Below, one piece after another: positions 1-8,547 of a stretch of 64,000 nucleotides of DNA. The notes beneath the pieces were generated by a model that made no database searches, was not told where the DNA came from, and saw only the letters and a program-made list of their open reading frames with translations. A program made the position numbers and the translations under genes. Position 1 is the first letter of the stretch. Each line of letters starts with the position of its first letter. The DNA comes from Bacteroidota bacterium (GTDB lineage: Bacteria; Bacteroidota; Ignavibacteria; Ignavibacteriales; Ignavibacteriaceae), in contig JAKAKL010000121.1 of the NCBI GenBank assembly GCA_021824565.1, positions 62,001-126,000 on the forward strand. Direction: 5' to 3'.

Positions 1-537
1 ATGATCATTCACCATTCCCACAGCCTGCATGAAAGCATAACAGATTGTGGAGCCAACAAATTTGAATCCGCGTTTGATCAAATCTTTACTCATCGCATCC
101 GACTCGGGAGTTTTCGCCGGTATATCTTTCAGATTCTTACGTGAATTTTTTTTAGTTTTTCCCGCGACAAACTGCCAGATGTATTTATCAAAACTGCCAA
201 ACTCTTTCTGAACCCGTAGAAAAGCTTTCGCATTTTGAACAGCAGCGTTTATCTTCAATCTGTTTCTGATAATTCCTGCATCTGATAATAGCTTCTCAAT
301 TTTCTTATCATCATAAACTGCAATTTTCTTTGCATCAAAATTGTTGAATGCTTTGCGATAGTTTTCTCTCTTTTTTAGAATCGTTATCCAGCTTAAGCCT
401 GCTTGCGCTCCCTCGAGAATTAAGAATTCAAAAAGCAGCCGGTCGTCATGCACAGGCACGCCCCATTCTTCATCATGATACTTTATATAAAGCGGATCGT
501 TTGTAGCCCAGCCGCAGCGAACAATTTGTTTACTCAT
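1..537 (-). CDS. tag: DNA-3-methyladenine glycosylase I (C-terminus truncated by window edge)
   Basis: Reverse-strand reading from ATG at 537: MSKQIVRCGWATNDPLYIKYHDEEWGVPVHDDRLLFEFLILEGAQAGLSWITILKKRENYRKAF...GFKFVGSTICYAFMQAVGMVNDH, typical of Tag. Missing from ORF track because the stop lies outside the window. Confidence 0.93.
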   Translation of the reverse strand, partial: MSKQIVRCGWATNDPLYIKYHDEEWGVPVHDDRLLFEFLILEGAQAGLSWITILKKRENYRKAFNNFDAKKIAVYDDKKIEKLLSDAGIIRNRLKINAAVQNAKAFLRVQKEFGSFDKYIWQFVAGKTKKNSRKNLKDIPAKTPESDAMSKDLIKRGFKFVGSTICYAFMQAVGMVNDH

Positions 538-755
538 ATTAGACCTGAAATTCTCATTCGTAAAATTAGTAATTCCTGCAACATTAAGAAATTTTTTTGT
601 TGATTTATAACATGGCGATCCATATTATTGCCTGCAGAAATATTTACCAGCATCGCGGATACAAATATTATTATCAGACTTTAATTTTCTTGTGCGGAAA
701 GAAAACGCTTTACTATATTTAATTCTATTTTCATTCAACAATAACCGAGGTACAA

Positions 756-1739
756 ATGAAAAAATTTTTCAAAATTGCGGGTTATGTGGCAGCAGCAATT
801 ATTGTCCTTATTCTAATAGCAATCGCTTATTTCGATTCGACATATCCCAAAGTTGATCCGGCGCCAAACATAAAAGTAGCAGTTACGCCTGCAAGAATTG
901 CCAGAGGTGAATACCTTGCGAATCATGTTGCGGGATGCCTTGACTGCCATTCCCTAAGAGACTGGACAAAATATGCCGGACCAAGACTTCCAGGGACTTT
1001 AGGAAAAGGTGGAGAAGTTTTTAATGAACAAAACGCAGGAGTTCCCGGCACTGTGTATTCATACAATCTCACTCCTTACAATATCGGAAACTGGACCGAC
1101 GGAGAGCTGATAAGAGCTATTACTTGCGGCGTTAATAAGGATGGTCAGGCGCTTTTCCCATTAATGCCTTACATGAATTTCAATAATTTGTCGCAGGAAG
1201 ATCTCTATTCTATCGTTGCTTATGTTAGATCTCTCAAACCGATCCAAAACAATATTCCTAAAAGACATTTAGACTTCCCTATGAATTTTATTGTTAGAAC
1301 TATTCCTCCTAAATCATATACTCCGCAGCCGCAGCCCGATACTTCCAACATACTTGAGTATGGAAAATATTTAGTTACGATTGCTTCATGCGGTAACTGT
1401 CATACTCAAATGGTAAAAGGCGAACCTGTTAAAGGAATGGAATTCGCCGGCGGCTTTATTTTTCAAATGCCTGGCGGCGTTGTAAGATCGGCAAATATTA
1501 CTCCCGATTCTGCAACAGGAATCGGCATGTGGACTAAAGATCAGTTCGTTCAATTCTTTAAATCATTCGATTCAGACAGCATGAGAAATTTACCCGTTCA
1601 ACCGAAACAATTTAATACACCGATGCCTATTCTTTTTTACGCAGGAATGACTGAGCACGACCTTGGAGCAATCTATGCTTATTTAAGAAGCGTTAAACCA
1701 GTACATAATGCAGTTGTAAGATTCACTCCGAATGGTTGA
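756..1739 (+). CDS. Diheme c-type cytochrome, membrane-anchored (alcohol dehydrogenase cytochrome subunit-like)
   Basis: N-terminal TM segment; two CxxCH haem motifs (CLDCH, CGNCH). Confidence 0.85.
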   Translation: MKKFFKIAGYVAAAIIVLILIAIAYFDSTYPKVDPAPNIKVAVTPARIARGEYLANHVAGCLDCHSLRDWTKYAGPRLPGTLGKGGEVFNEQNAGVPGTVYSYNLTPYNIGNWTDGELIRAITCGVNKDGQALFPLMPYMNFNNLSQEDLYSIVAYVRSLKPIQNNIPKRHLDFPMNFIVRTIPPKSYTPQPQPDTSNILEYGKYLVTIASCGNCHTQMVKGEPVKGMEFAGGFIFQMPGGVVRSANITPDSATGIGMWTKDQFVQFFKSFDSDSMRNLPVQPKQFNTPMPILFYAGMTEHDLGAIYAYLRSVKPVHNAVVRFTPNG

Positions 1740-1762
1740 GCAGTAAAAATAATTTTCCTTCG

Positions 1763-1801
1763 ACCCCTTTGTTTGAAAAGACAAAGGGGTTTATTTTTGT
1801 T
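1763..1801 (+). terminator. Rho-independent terminator after cytochrome gene
   Basis: ACCCCTTTGT-N8-ACAAAGGGGT followed by TTATTTTTGTT. Confidence 0.8.
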
Positions 1802-1856
1802 AAGAATTTAATTTCTTCATCGATAATTTTTTGTCATCAATCAATAAAGATGTTTT

Positions 1857-2717
1857 ATGAAAATATCAGACTTCAAAGCACAGCCGAATTCCAAAATTGA
1901 TCTATCAAAGATAAGCACTTCATATTCAGGGAAAATCAAATCTAAAGACGAAGCAAAGAAGCTTCTTAAGAAAAATGTCAAGGAGATGATCAATCTTCAG
2001 GATAAGCTTTACGCCGAAGACAAATATTCGCTGCTGCTGATCTTTCAAGCTATGGATGCCGCCGGCAAGGACGGAACAATCAAGCATGTAATGAGCGGAC
2101 TTAATCCGCAAGGCACGCAGGTTACCAGTTTCAAGCAGCCTTCTGCGGAAGAGCTGAATCATCATTATCTCTGGCGCGTTAATAAAGCTCTGCCGGAGCG
2201 CGGTCGCATTGGAATTTTTAATAGATCATATTACGAAGAAGTGCTTGTGGTCCGGGTTCATAATCTTCTTTCAACTGAAAAAATTCCTTCTAAGCTGATA
2301 GATGAAAATATCTGGCAAACACGCTTCAAAGAAATAAATGACTTTGAAAAAAATCTTTACCAGAACGGCACTGTTATCTTAAAATTCTTTCTTCATTTAT
2401 CGAAGGATGAACAGAAGCGGCGCTTCATTGAAAGGATTGATACTCCGTCTAAGAATTGGAAGTTCTCTGAAGCTGATCTGAAGGAAAGAGAATTCTGGAA
2501 TGATTATCAGAAATGTTTTGCCGAAGCAATCTCCGCAACCAGCAAGAAACATGCACCGTGGTTCATTATTCCCGCCGATGTGAAATGGTTCGCAAGACTT
2601 GCCGTCTCTTCAATAATTATCGATACAATGCAAAAGCTTGATCTTCAATATCCGAAGCTGAATAAGCAGCAGCTTGATAATCTTAAACTATATAAAGAAA
2701 AATTAGAAAAAGAATAA
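1857..2717 (+). CDS. Polyphosphate kinase 2 family (polyphosphate:nucleotide phosphotransferase)
   Basis: MDAAGKDGTIKHVMSGLNPQG...RGRIGIFNRSYYEEVLVVRVH, PPK2 Walker-like motifs. Confidence 0.93.
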   Translation: MKISDFKAQPNSKIDLSKISTSYSGKIKSKDEAKKLLKKNVKEMINLQDKLYAEDKYSLLLIFQAMDAAGKDGTIKHVMSGLNPQGTQVTSFKQPSAEELNHHYLWRVNKALPERGRIGIFNRSYYEEVLVVRVHNLLSTEKIPSKLIDENIWQTRFKEINDFEKNLYQNGTVILKFFLHLSKDEQKRRFIERIDTPSKNWKFSEADLKEREFWNDYQKCFAEAISATSKKHAPWFIIPADVKWFARLAVSSIIIDTMQKLDLQYPKLNKQQLDNLKLYKEKLEKE

Positions 2718-2757
2718 TATTATTCTCTATACAACATATTAATGCTGAAGAAGATTT

Positions 2758-4236
2758 TTATTCTTCCGCTTTCTTTCCGAGCTTGCTCCAGATAAAATAT
2801 ACCGGAATTCCCAGAAGCACTATTAACATTCCCGGCCATGTGTACATCGGCTTGAATATCAGCAGATCAATCGAGATTGCGGCGGCGGCTAAAATATACA
2901 GCGCGGGAACAACCGGGTATCCCCAGGCTTTGTACGGACGCTCCGCATCGGGGCGTTTCTTCCTTAAAAGAAATATTCCCGCTATTGTAAGAATGTAAAA
3001 TATAAGAACCGCAAAGATTACGTAATCAAGAAGATCGCTGTACGTTCCCGATAAACAAAGCAGCGACGCCCACACTGCCTGCACTATCAGCGCCGTTCCG
3101 GGCACGGAATTTTTATTTATCGTTCCGGTCTTCTTAAAAAATAATTTATCCTTCGCCATCGCGTAGTAAACTCTCGCACCGGCAAGTATCAAACCGTTGT
3201 TGCATCCGAATGTCGAGACCATTATTAGTACCGCCATAATAATTACTGCCGGCGCGCCGAATATCATCGAAGACGCCGCTGTTGCTACTCTATCGCTTAA
3301 AGCAAATTGGATTCCTCGGTCGACTGCCGTGGCTCCTGCAATGCTGCCCTTTAAAGGAAGCACTGTAATGTACGCTATGTTCGCGCTGATATATAGAATT
3401 GTAACTATCGCTGTCCCGAGGAATAAGCTTAATGGAATATTCCTCTTTGGATTTTTTACTTCCGCCGCTGTGAATGTAATATTGTTCCAGGCGTCGCTAG
3501 AAAATAGAGAGCCGACCATTGCAACGCCGATTGCCGCCAACAGCATCGAGCCGGACAAAGATTCAATAGAAGTTATTTTACCGTTTGATATATGCGTCCA
3601 GCTTGCGCTCCAGAAGTTTGAAAAGTTAGCGCTTATCGCCGCAGCATTCTTACCGATAAATATTGCGAGAAGTATTAGTCCGGCTAATGCGACTACTTTT
3701 GAAAACGTAAATATATTCTGAACTATCTTGCCTGTGCGTACTCCGTTAATGTTTGAATATGTAAGAATAACTACGCTAAGAATCGCAAGCATCTGCGCGG
3801 CGGAAATATTTAACCCGAATATCGAGAATAAAATATTCTTCTCGCTGAACCATGGGATCAACACGGCGGTATATTTTGCAAACGCAACAGCAACAGCGGC
3901 AATCGTTCCCGTTTGAATTACGAGGAACAACGTCCAGCCGTATAAAAATCCAACCAGCGGATTATATGCCTCGCGAAGATAAACATATTGACCGCCTGCG
4001 TGAGGAAGCATTCCCGCAAGCTCGCCGTAGCTTAACGCGGCAGTAATCGTAATGGCTCCGGTAATCAGCCATACAAGCAGAAGCACGCCCGGCGAGCCAA
4101 CAGTCCTTGCAATATCCGAACTGACTATAAAAATTCCCGATCCGATCATCGAGCCGATAACGATCATTGTTGAATCGATTAAACCAAGCTCACGCTTAAA
4201 TTCTCTCGGCTGAATTCCTTCCGCCTGTCTGTTCAT
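2758..4236 (-). CDS. APC superfamily amino acid permease
   Basis: IGSMIGSGIFIVSSDIARTVGSPG...; 12 hydrophobic segments. Confidence 0.9.
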   Translation of the reverse strand: MNRQAEGIQPREFKRELGLIDSTMIVIGSMIGSGIFIVSSDIARTVGSPGVLLLVWLITGAITITAALSYGELAGMLPHAGGQYVYLREAYNPLVGFLYGWTLFLVIQTGTIAAVAVAFAKYTAVLIPWFSEKNILFSIFGLNISAAQMLAILSVVILTYSNINGVRTGKIVQNIFTFSKVVALAGLILLAIFIGKNAAAISANFSNFWSASWTHISNGKITSIESLSGSMLLAAIGVAMVGSLFSSDAWNNITFTAAEVKNPKRNIPLSLFLGTAIVTILYISANIAYITVLPLKGSIAGATAVDRGIQFALSDRVATAASSMIFGAPAVIIMAVLIMVSTFGCNNGLILAGARVYYAMAKDKLFFKKTGTINKNSVPGTALIVQAVWASLLCLSGTYSDLLDYVIFAVLIFYILTIAGIFLLRKKRPDAERPYKAWGYPVVPALYILAAAAISIDLLIFKPMYTWPGMLIVLLGIPVYFIWSKLGKKAEE

Positions 4237-4285
4237 GCTTTCCTCACTGATAATTTTTATAATTGATTAATTATATATTATGCTG

Positions 4286-4957
4286 TTAAAGAAGGCTCGC
4301 AATGATATTTATTACCAGTGCAAGTATAACCGTGTTAAATCCAAATGAAATTATTCCGTGCAGCAGAACCAATCTTCTCATTCTCTTTGATGTTATCTGC
4401 ACGTCGGAGACCTGGAACGTCATCCCGATAACAAAAGAGAAATACGCAAAGTCCATGTAGTCCGGCTTTTTCTCGCCCGGGAAATCCAGCCCGCCGTGAT
4501 AGTCTTTCTCGGCTGGTTTATTTTTATCGCCGTAAAAAACGTGAGCATATCTAAGAGAGTATAACGTATGAATTAATATCCATGAGCAAATTACCGACAG
4601 CGCAGCTAATATAATGTGCGAAGATAGAATTCCAATCGCGGCGCCTTTCGCCGTATTTAATACAAACCCTACGGCAAGAAGACTAATACATGAAGCGATT
4701 ATAATTAACGTAAAGATGGTTGTCCGGCTGGGATCCTGTTTCGTTGCGGTAATTCTTATCTGGCTTATTTCTGTGTTGGTTAAAGTTATCCAGCTTAGGA
4801 TCAAAGTGCTTAAAGCGAATACGTCCCAGAGAATCAACAGCAGATACGCTGCATTCAAGCGGCTGTTAAGGAAGATAAAAAATAGAAATGAAATTAAAAT
4901 AGAAACTAAAGAGCGGTGGTGCGCATCGAGTTTGCTTATTTTATTAAGTAACTTCAT
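4286..4957 (-). CDS. DUF1345 family membrane protein
   Basis: Multiple TM segments; YMDFAYFSFVIGMTFQVSDVQITSKRMRRLVLLHGIISFGFNTVILALVINI is characteristic of DUF1345. Confidence 0.85.
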   Translation of the reverse strand: MKLLNKISKLDAHHRSLVSILISFLFFIFLNSRLNAAYLLLILWDVFALSTLILSWITLTNTEISQIRITATKQDPSRTTIFTLIIIASCISLLAVGFVLNTAKGAAIGILSSHIILAALSVICSWILIHTLYSLRYAHVFYGDKNKPAEKDYHGGLDFPGEKKPDYMDFAYFSFVIGMTFQVSDVQITSKRMRRLVLLHGIISFGFNTVILALVINIIASLL

Positions 4958-5034
4958 TTACATGCGAATGCTTGTGAAAATAAATTAGTCAAAACAATGA
5001 TAATAAAATAAGAAAATTATTTTGGAAATGGATA

Positions 5035-5067
5035 TAAAAAAACAAAACCCCCGGAATAATCCGGGGA
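5035..5067 (-). terminator. Rho-independent terminator of the RRM gene
   Basis: CCCCGG-AATAAT-CCGGGG stem; on the minus strand followed by GGTTTTGTTTTTTTA. Confidence 0.75.
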
Positions 5068-5084
5068 TTAGTAAATTTAGATAA

Positions 5085-5402
5085 TCAGCGTCTTCCGCCT
5101 CTGCCGCCGCCTCTATTATCGCCGCCGCGGCGATTTCCACCGCCGTGTCTCTCGCCTCCGGTGCGCGGTCTTGCTTCGTTGACGGTAATCTTTCTTCCCT
5201 TCAGTTCTTTTGTATTAAGCTCGTTCATTGCCTTTTGAGCCTCTGTAAGTCCCGGCATTTCTACAAAGCCGAAACCCTTTGACTCCTGGCTGAACATGTC
5301 TTTTATAACTTTTGCACTTTTAACTTGACCGTAATTTGCAAAAAGTTCTCGCAAGTCATCATCGGTAACATCCCGTGATAGATTTCCCACAAATATATTC
5401 AT
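5085..5402 (-). CDS. RRM-domain RNA-binding protein with Gly/Arg-rich tail
   Basis: IFVGNLSRDVTDDDLRELFANYGQV (RNP2) and KGFGFVEM (RNP1); tail RRGGDNRGGGRGGRR. Confidence 0.93.
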   Translation of the reverse strand: MNIFVGNLSRDVTDDDLRELFANYGQVKSAKVIKDMFSQESKGFGFVEMPGLTEAQKAMNELNTKELKGRKITVNEARPRTGGERHGGGNRRGGDNRGGGRGGRR

Positions 5403-5655
5403 TGATACTCCTATAAAGTTGTTTTATAATTTTCTAAAGAATTAGCAAGTATACTTAAAAAGAAGAAACAAAGCTTACCGAACAGGCACAATAACAGAAG
5501 GGATGTTTGAGAACTTTTTATATTTTATTCTAATTCTTTGTAGTGAATTTAAGTTTATTTTTCCAATCTTACAAATTTTATTTGAACAATGCCTAATTCC
5601 TGTGCGCTTCGTGAGTAAGAAATACTTCACGCAAAATATACATTGTTATAAATAT

Positions 5656-5690
5656 ACCCGAAGTGTTGTCATTATTAAGTCGTTCTATTC
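5656..5690. repeat. Degenerate REP-like copy on the 3' side of the RAYT gene
   Basis: acccgaagtgttgtcattattaagtcgttctatt resembles aacccgaagggttgacattattatagaacg at 6375 and 6650. Confidence 0.6.
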
Positions 5691-6146
5691 CACCCAATCA
5701 AATAAATATTGTTCGCTGTATTGAACCTCGAACCTTTTTAGCAATTCTAAATATTCTTCTTTGAAAGTTCTTTTTTTATGATGATTTTCTTGCCTCAGTA
5801 AGTAATTATAAACAGCCTCTACGTGCGAATGTGAGTATGAAAAGGCGCCGTAACCATTCTGCCATGAAAATCTACCTTTAGTCCAATTATGATCATTAAT
5901 AAAATTGGATGAGTTATTTTTTATATCTCTCACCAAATCAGATATTGCAACAGACGGACTCAAACCAATAAAGGCGTGGATATGATCAGGCATTCCGTTG
6001 ACGATGATAGGTTTTTGCCCCTTGCCTTTGATGATACCGGCGATATATTTATTCAAATCTTCCTTCCAATCCTTGGCGATAAGGTTGTCTCTGCCTTTAA
6101 CGGCAAAAACTACATGAATGTAAATTTGAGAGAATGTATCAGGCAT
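5685..6146 (-). CDS. REP-associated / IS200-like Y1 (HUH) transposase (RAYT)
   Basis: SQIYIHVVFAVKGR start, HIH motif in GMPDHIHAFIGL, YLLRQENHHKKRTFKEEY catalytic Tyr region. The track ORF starts at a GTG at 6155; ATG at 6146 (MPDTFSQ) is more likely. Confidence 0.88.
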   Translation of the reverse strand: MPDTFSQIYIHVVFAVKGRDNLIAKDWKEDLNKYIAGIIKGKGQKPIIVNGMPDHIHAFIGLSPSVAISDLVRDIKNNSSNFINDHNWTKGRFSWQNGYGAFSYSHSHVEAVYNYLLRQENHHKKRTFKEEYLELLKRFEVQYSEQYLFDWVE

Positions 6147-6188
6147 ATGTATCACTCTTTCAGAGTTTTAATTTTAATATTTGATTTC

Positions 6189-6720
6189 CTTGCTACAATA
6201 ATATCATCCCTTCGGGATTTCGTTACATCGCTTTTTTTATCTTGCTATAATATTTTCATCCCTTCGGGATTTGTTTTCATCGCTGACTTAATCTATTGCT
6301 AATCATCTATTCGTGATCTTGTTTCTTCAGATGATCAATATAATTATATCTCCATGATATTCCTTGCATCACCAAACCCGAAGGGTTGACATTATTATAG
6401 AACGACAATCTAATAATAATAACCAACCTCTTCAGAGGTGACATTATCATTTGCATATGTATTTCCTTCAGCAATAATTTCATCCCTTCGGGATTATATC
6501 CTCTCGCTGGTTTATCTCGCTACAATAATTTCATCCCTTCGGGATTTGGTTCCATCGCAGTTTTAATATGTTATGAAAAATTTAATCGTGATTTTCTCTA
6601 TTCGCATGATCGATATAATTATATCTCTCTGCTATTCCTTACATCGCCAAACCCGAAGGGTTGAAATTATTATAGAATGATAATCTATTAGAAATAACCA
6701 ACCCCTTCAGGGGTGATATT
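6189..6720. repeat. REP/BIME-like palindromic repeat cluster, two ~270-bp imperfect tandem blocks
   Basis: ATCCCTTCGGGAT at 6206-6218, 6258-6270, 6482-6494, 6533-6545; AACCCGAAGGGTT at 6375-6387, 6650-6662; ACCYC-TTCA-GRGGT at 6426-6439, 6701-6714; same order in both blocks. Confidence 0.88.
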
Positions 6721-6743
6721 ATCTTCTTATAAACATTACCTCC

Positions 6744-7469
6744 TTACGCCTGCGCGCCTCCTTCCGGCGGTTTATCGGCAGGCGACTTTCTCTTCAGTAT
6801 CGATTCATCAAAATATACCGCCGCTTTCTCCGGCTCCTCTGAATAGATCAACAATAATGTTAACAGATTCCTGTATAACTGCATCGCAAGCGCACGCCTC
6901 TTATCATTGCTCGTTATACTCTCATCCTTCACCTTGCTTATTGACTGAAGTTGCGTCTTCCTTGAGTGCAGGTATATATTATATTTATCATTTACCTCGC
7001 TGAGCATTGATTCATCAAAATCTGCCTTGTGTGTATTAAGCGCAGTGATAAACCTTGGAAACAAAATATCCGCATTCTTTTTCGTTGCACTTGAATATTC
7101 ATTTAACCCATGCGGAAAGAACTCCTCAAAGAATGCCGAACCGCGATGGTACTTATCCGCAATTACTCCCTCTTTAGATGAAATTACATCCTTCACATCC
7201 TTAATTGCGGCATTTACACTTATAGTTTTGCCTTCCTTCTGTGATTTCTGCGTTTCGTTAAGATCAACCGAGGACTTCCAGTCAGTATAAAGAGCCAGGG
7301 TCCCGGTTTTCATGGTATCGAAAATGGTTGTTACCGGAACGCCATACAGTGTAGTATCTGTAACCGGCGTGTTAGCTGTTAATCTTTCAATATGAGTTGA
7401 AGAAAGCTTACCAAAATTTTCATTGCTTAATCTTGATAGAAACGGGTTGCTTAGATAATAGTAAATCAT
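6744..7469 (-). CDS. Hypothetical protein
   Basis: 241-aa intact ORF; no family recognised. Confidence 0.6.
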   Translation of the reverse strand: MIYYYLSNPFLSRLSNENFGKLSSTHIERLTANTPVTDTTLYGVPVTTIFDTMKTGTLALYTDWKSSVDLNETQKSQKEGKTISVNAAIKDVKDVISSKEGVIADKYHRGSAFFEEFFPHGLNEYSSATKKNADILFPRFITALNTHKADFDESMLSEVNDKYNIYLHSRKTQLQSISKVKDESITSNDKRRALAMQLYRNLLTLLLIYSEEPEKAAVYFDESILKRKSPADKPPEGGAQA

Positions 7470-7516
7470 TATGTATTCCTTTATTTAATTGTTATAAAAT
7501 TCGTTTATATTCATAC

Positions 7517-7852
7517 ACAAAACTTTGTATGCCGGCAAATATTAGTCTTTGTTGTACTACAAAACCTTGCATGCCAGCAAATATTAGTCTTTGTTGTACT
7601 ACAAGACCTTGCATGCCAGCAAATATTAGCCTTTGTTGTACTACAAAACCTTGCATGCTAGCAAATATTAGCCTTTGTTGTACTACAAAACCTTGCATGC
7701 TAGCAAATATTAGCCTTTGTTGTACTACAAAACCTTGCATGCCAGCAAATATTAGTCTTTGTTATACTGCAAGACCTTGTATGTCAACAAATATTGATCT
7801 TTGCTATACAGCAGGCTCTTGCATACATATTATAATTAGTTTTTGTCAGTTT
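7517..7852. repeat. Minisatellite: about 8 tandem copies of a 42-bp unit
   Basis: Unit acaaaaccttgcatgccagcaaatattagtctttgttgtact begins at 7517, 7559, 7601, 7643, 7685, 7727, 7769, 7811; last two copies degenerate. Confidence 0.95.
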
Positions 7853-7950
7853 GCATTGATTTGCTGTGACATCTAAATTGATTTAACCAATACTGCTCGA
7901 ATCAGCAGTCATTGTTTGCTTTGAAATTTGACCTTTGCGCTTTTTCCTTG

Positions 7951-7971
7951 AGCCTCTTTCAGGCTTTTTTT
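7951..7971 (+). terminator. Possible plus-strand intrinsic terminator
   Basis: AGCCT-CTTTC-AGGCT followed by TTTTTTT. Confidence 0.5.
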
Positions 7972-8354
7972 CAATTCAGAAATACTTCGTGGTTGGTCTT
8001 GTCGATTTGTTTGGAGTGAGAGAACTCTTGCAGATTAGAATTTTTATAATTGCTTGTTAATAGATTTGCATGAACATTAATCGGCTTGCCGTTTCTTCCG
8101 TGCTTTCCGCTTCTTACTCCTGCTCTGCTGCCAAGTATTGATATTCTTCGGCTGTGTTTTGCAATTTCAGAATAACTATGATGAATAATATTAACCGGAA
8201 CAATGCCGCACTTATTTTGACGATTATTAAAATTTGTTTTGGAATTATTATTTGAGGGAATAGGATTAGAGTTAAGTAAGAGGAGGAAGAAAGACGCAAT
8301 CCCTAAGAATAAGAAGTAATATTTATAATACCTTTTAAACATACACCTTATTGA
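7969..8354 (-). repeat. Copy A of duplicated 386-bp cassette, containing a 123-aa ORF (7971-8342)
   Basis: Aligns without gaps to 13003-13388; about 18 differences by eye. ORF has N-terminal hydrophobic anchor. Confidence 0.9.
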
Positions 8355-8417
8355 GAAATAATGACGAATAAAAAATATAAAATAACAATGTTAAAACAAA
8401 ATAAACTTTTTTTCATT

Positions 8418-8539
8418 ATGATAAATGTAGAGACGGGGCGGTGCCCCGTCTCAATGCCGCTAAATTGCAGTAAAATAAAAGAGACATGAATATTGCAGCG
8501 TTGTAGACGACCCGCCGGGTCGTCTCTACACTTAATCAT
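8418..8539. repeat. MITE-like / paired-REP element with terminal inverted repeats
   Basis: ATGATAAATGTAGAGACG...CGTCTCTACACTTAATCAT ends; inner hairpins GAGACGGGGC-GGT-GCCCCGTCTC (8430-8452) and AGACGACCC-GCC-GGGTCGTCT (8505-8525). Confidence 0.75.
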
Positions 8540-8547
8540 CTATAAAT

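Noticed and set aside
3197-3721. 174-aa plus-strand ORF and other long antisense ORFs (e.g. 31925-32203, 44448-44822, 57582-57926)
   Set aside because: Fully antisense to well-recognised genes; composition reflects the opposite strand codons.
7517-7852. CRISPR-like array
   Set aside because: Copies are directly adjacent with no variable spacers and no cas genes nearby; it is a simple tandem repeat.
8114-8299. Alternative-frame 61-aa ORF in the duplicated cassette (also 13148-13333)
   Set aside because: Conserved only because the whole DNA unit is duplicated; lacks an independent ribosome site.
8348-8539. 63-aa minus-strand ORF
   Set aside because: Coincides with the MITE-like hairpin element; no coding signals.
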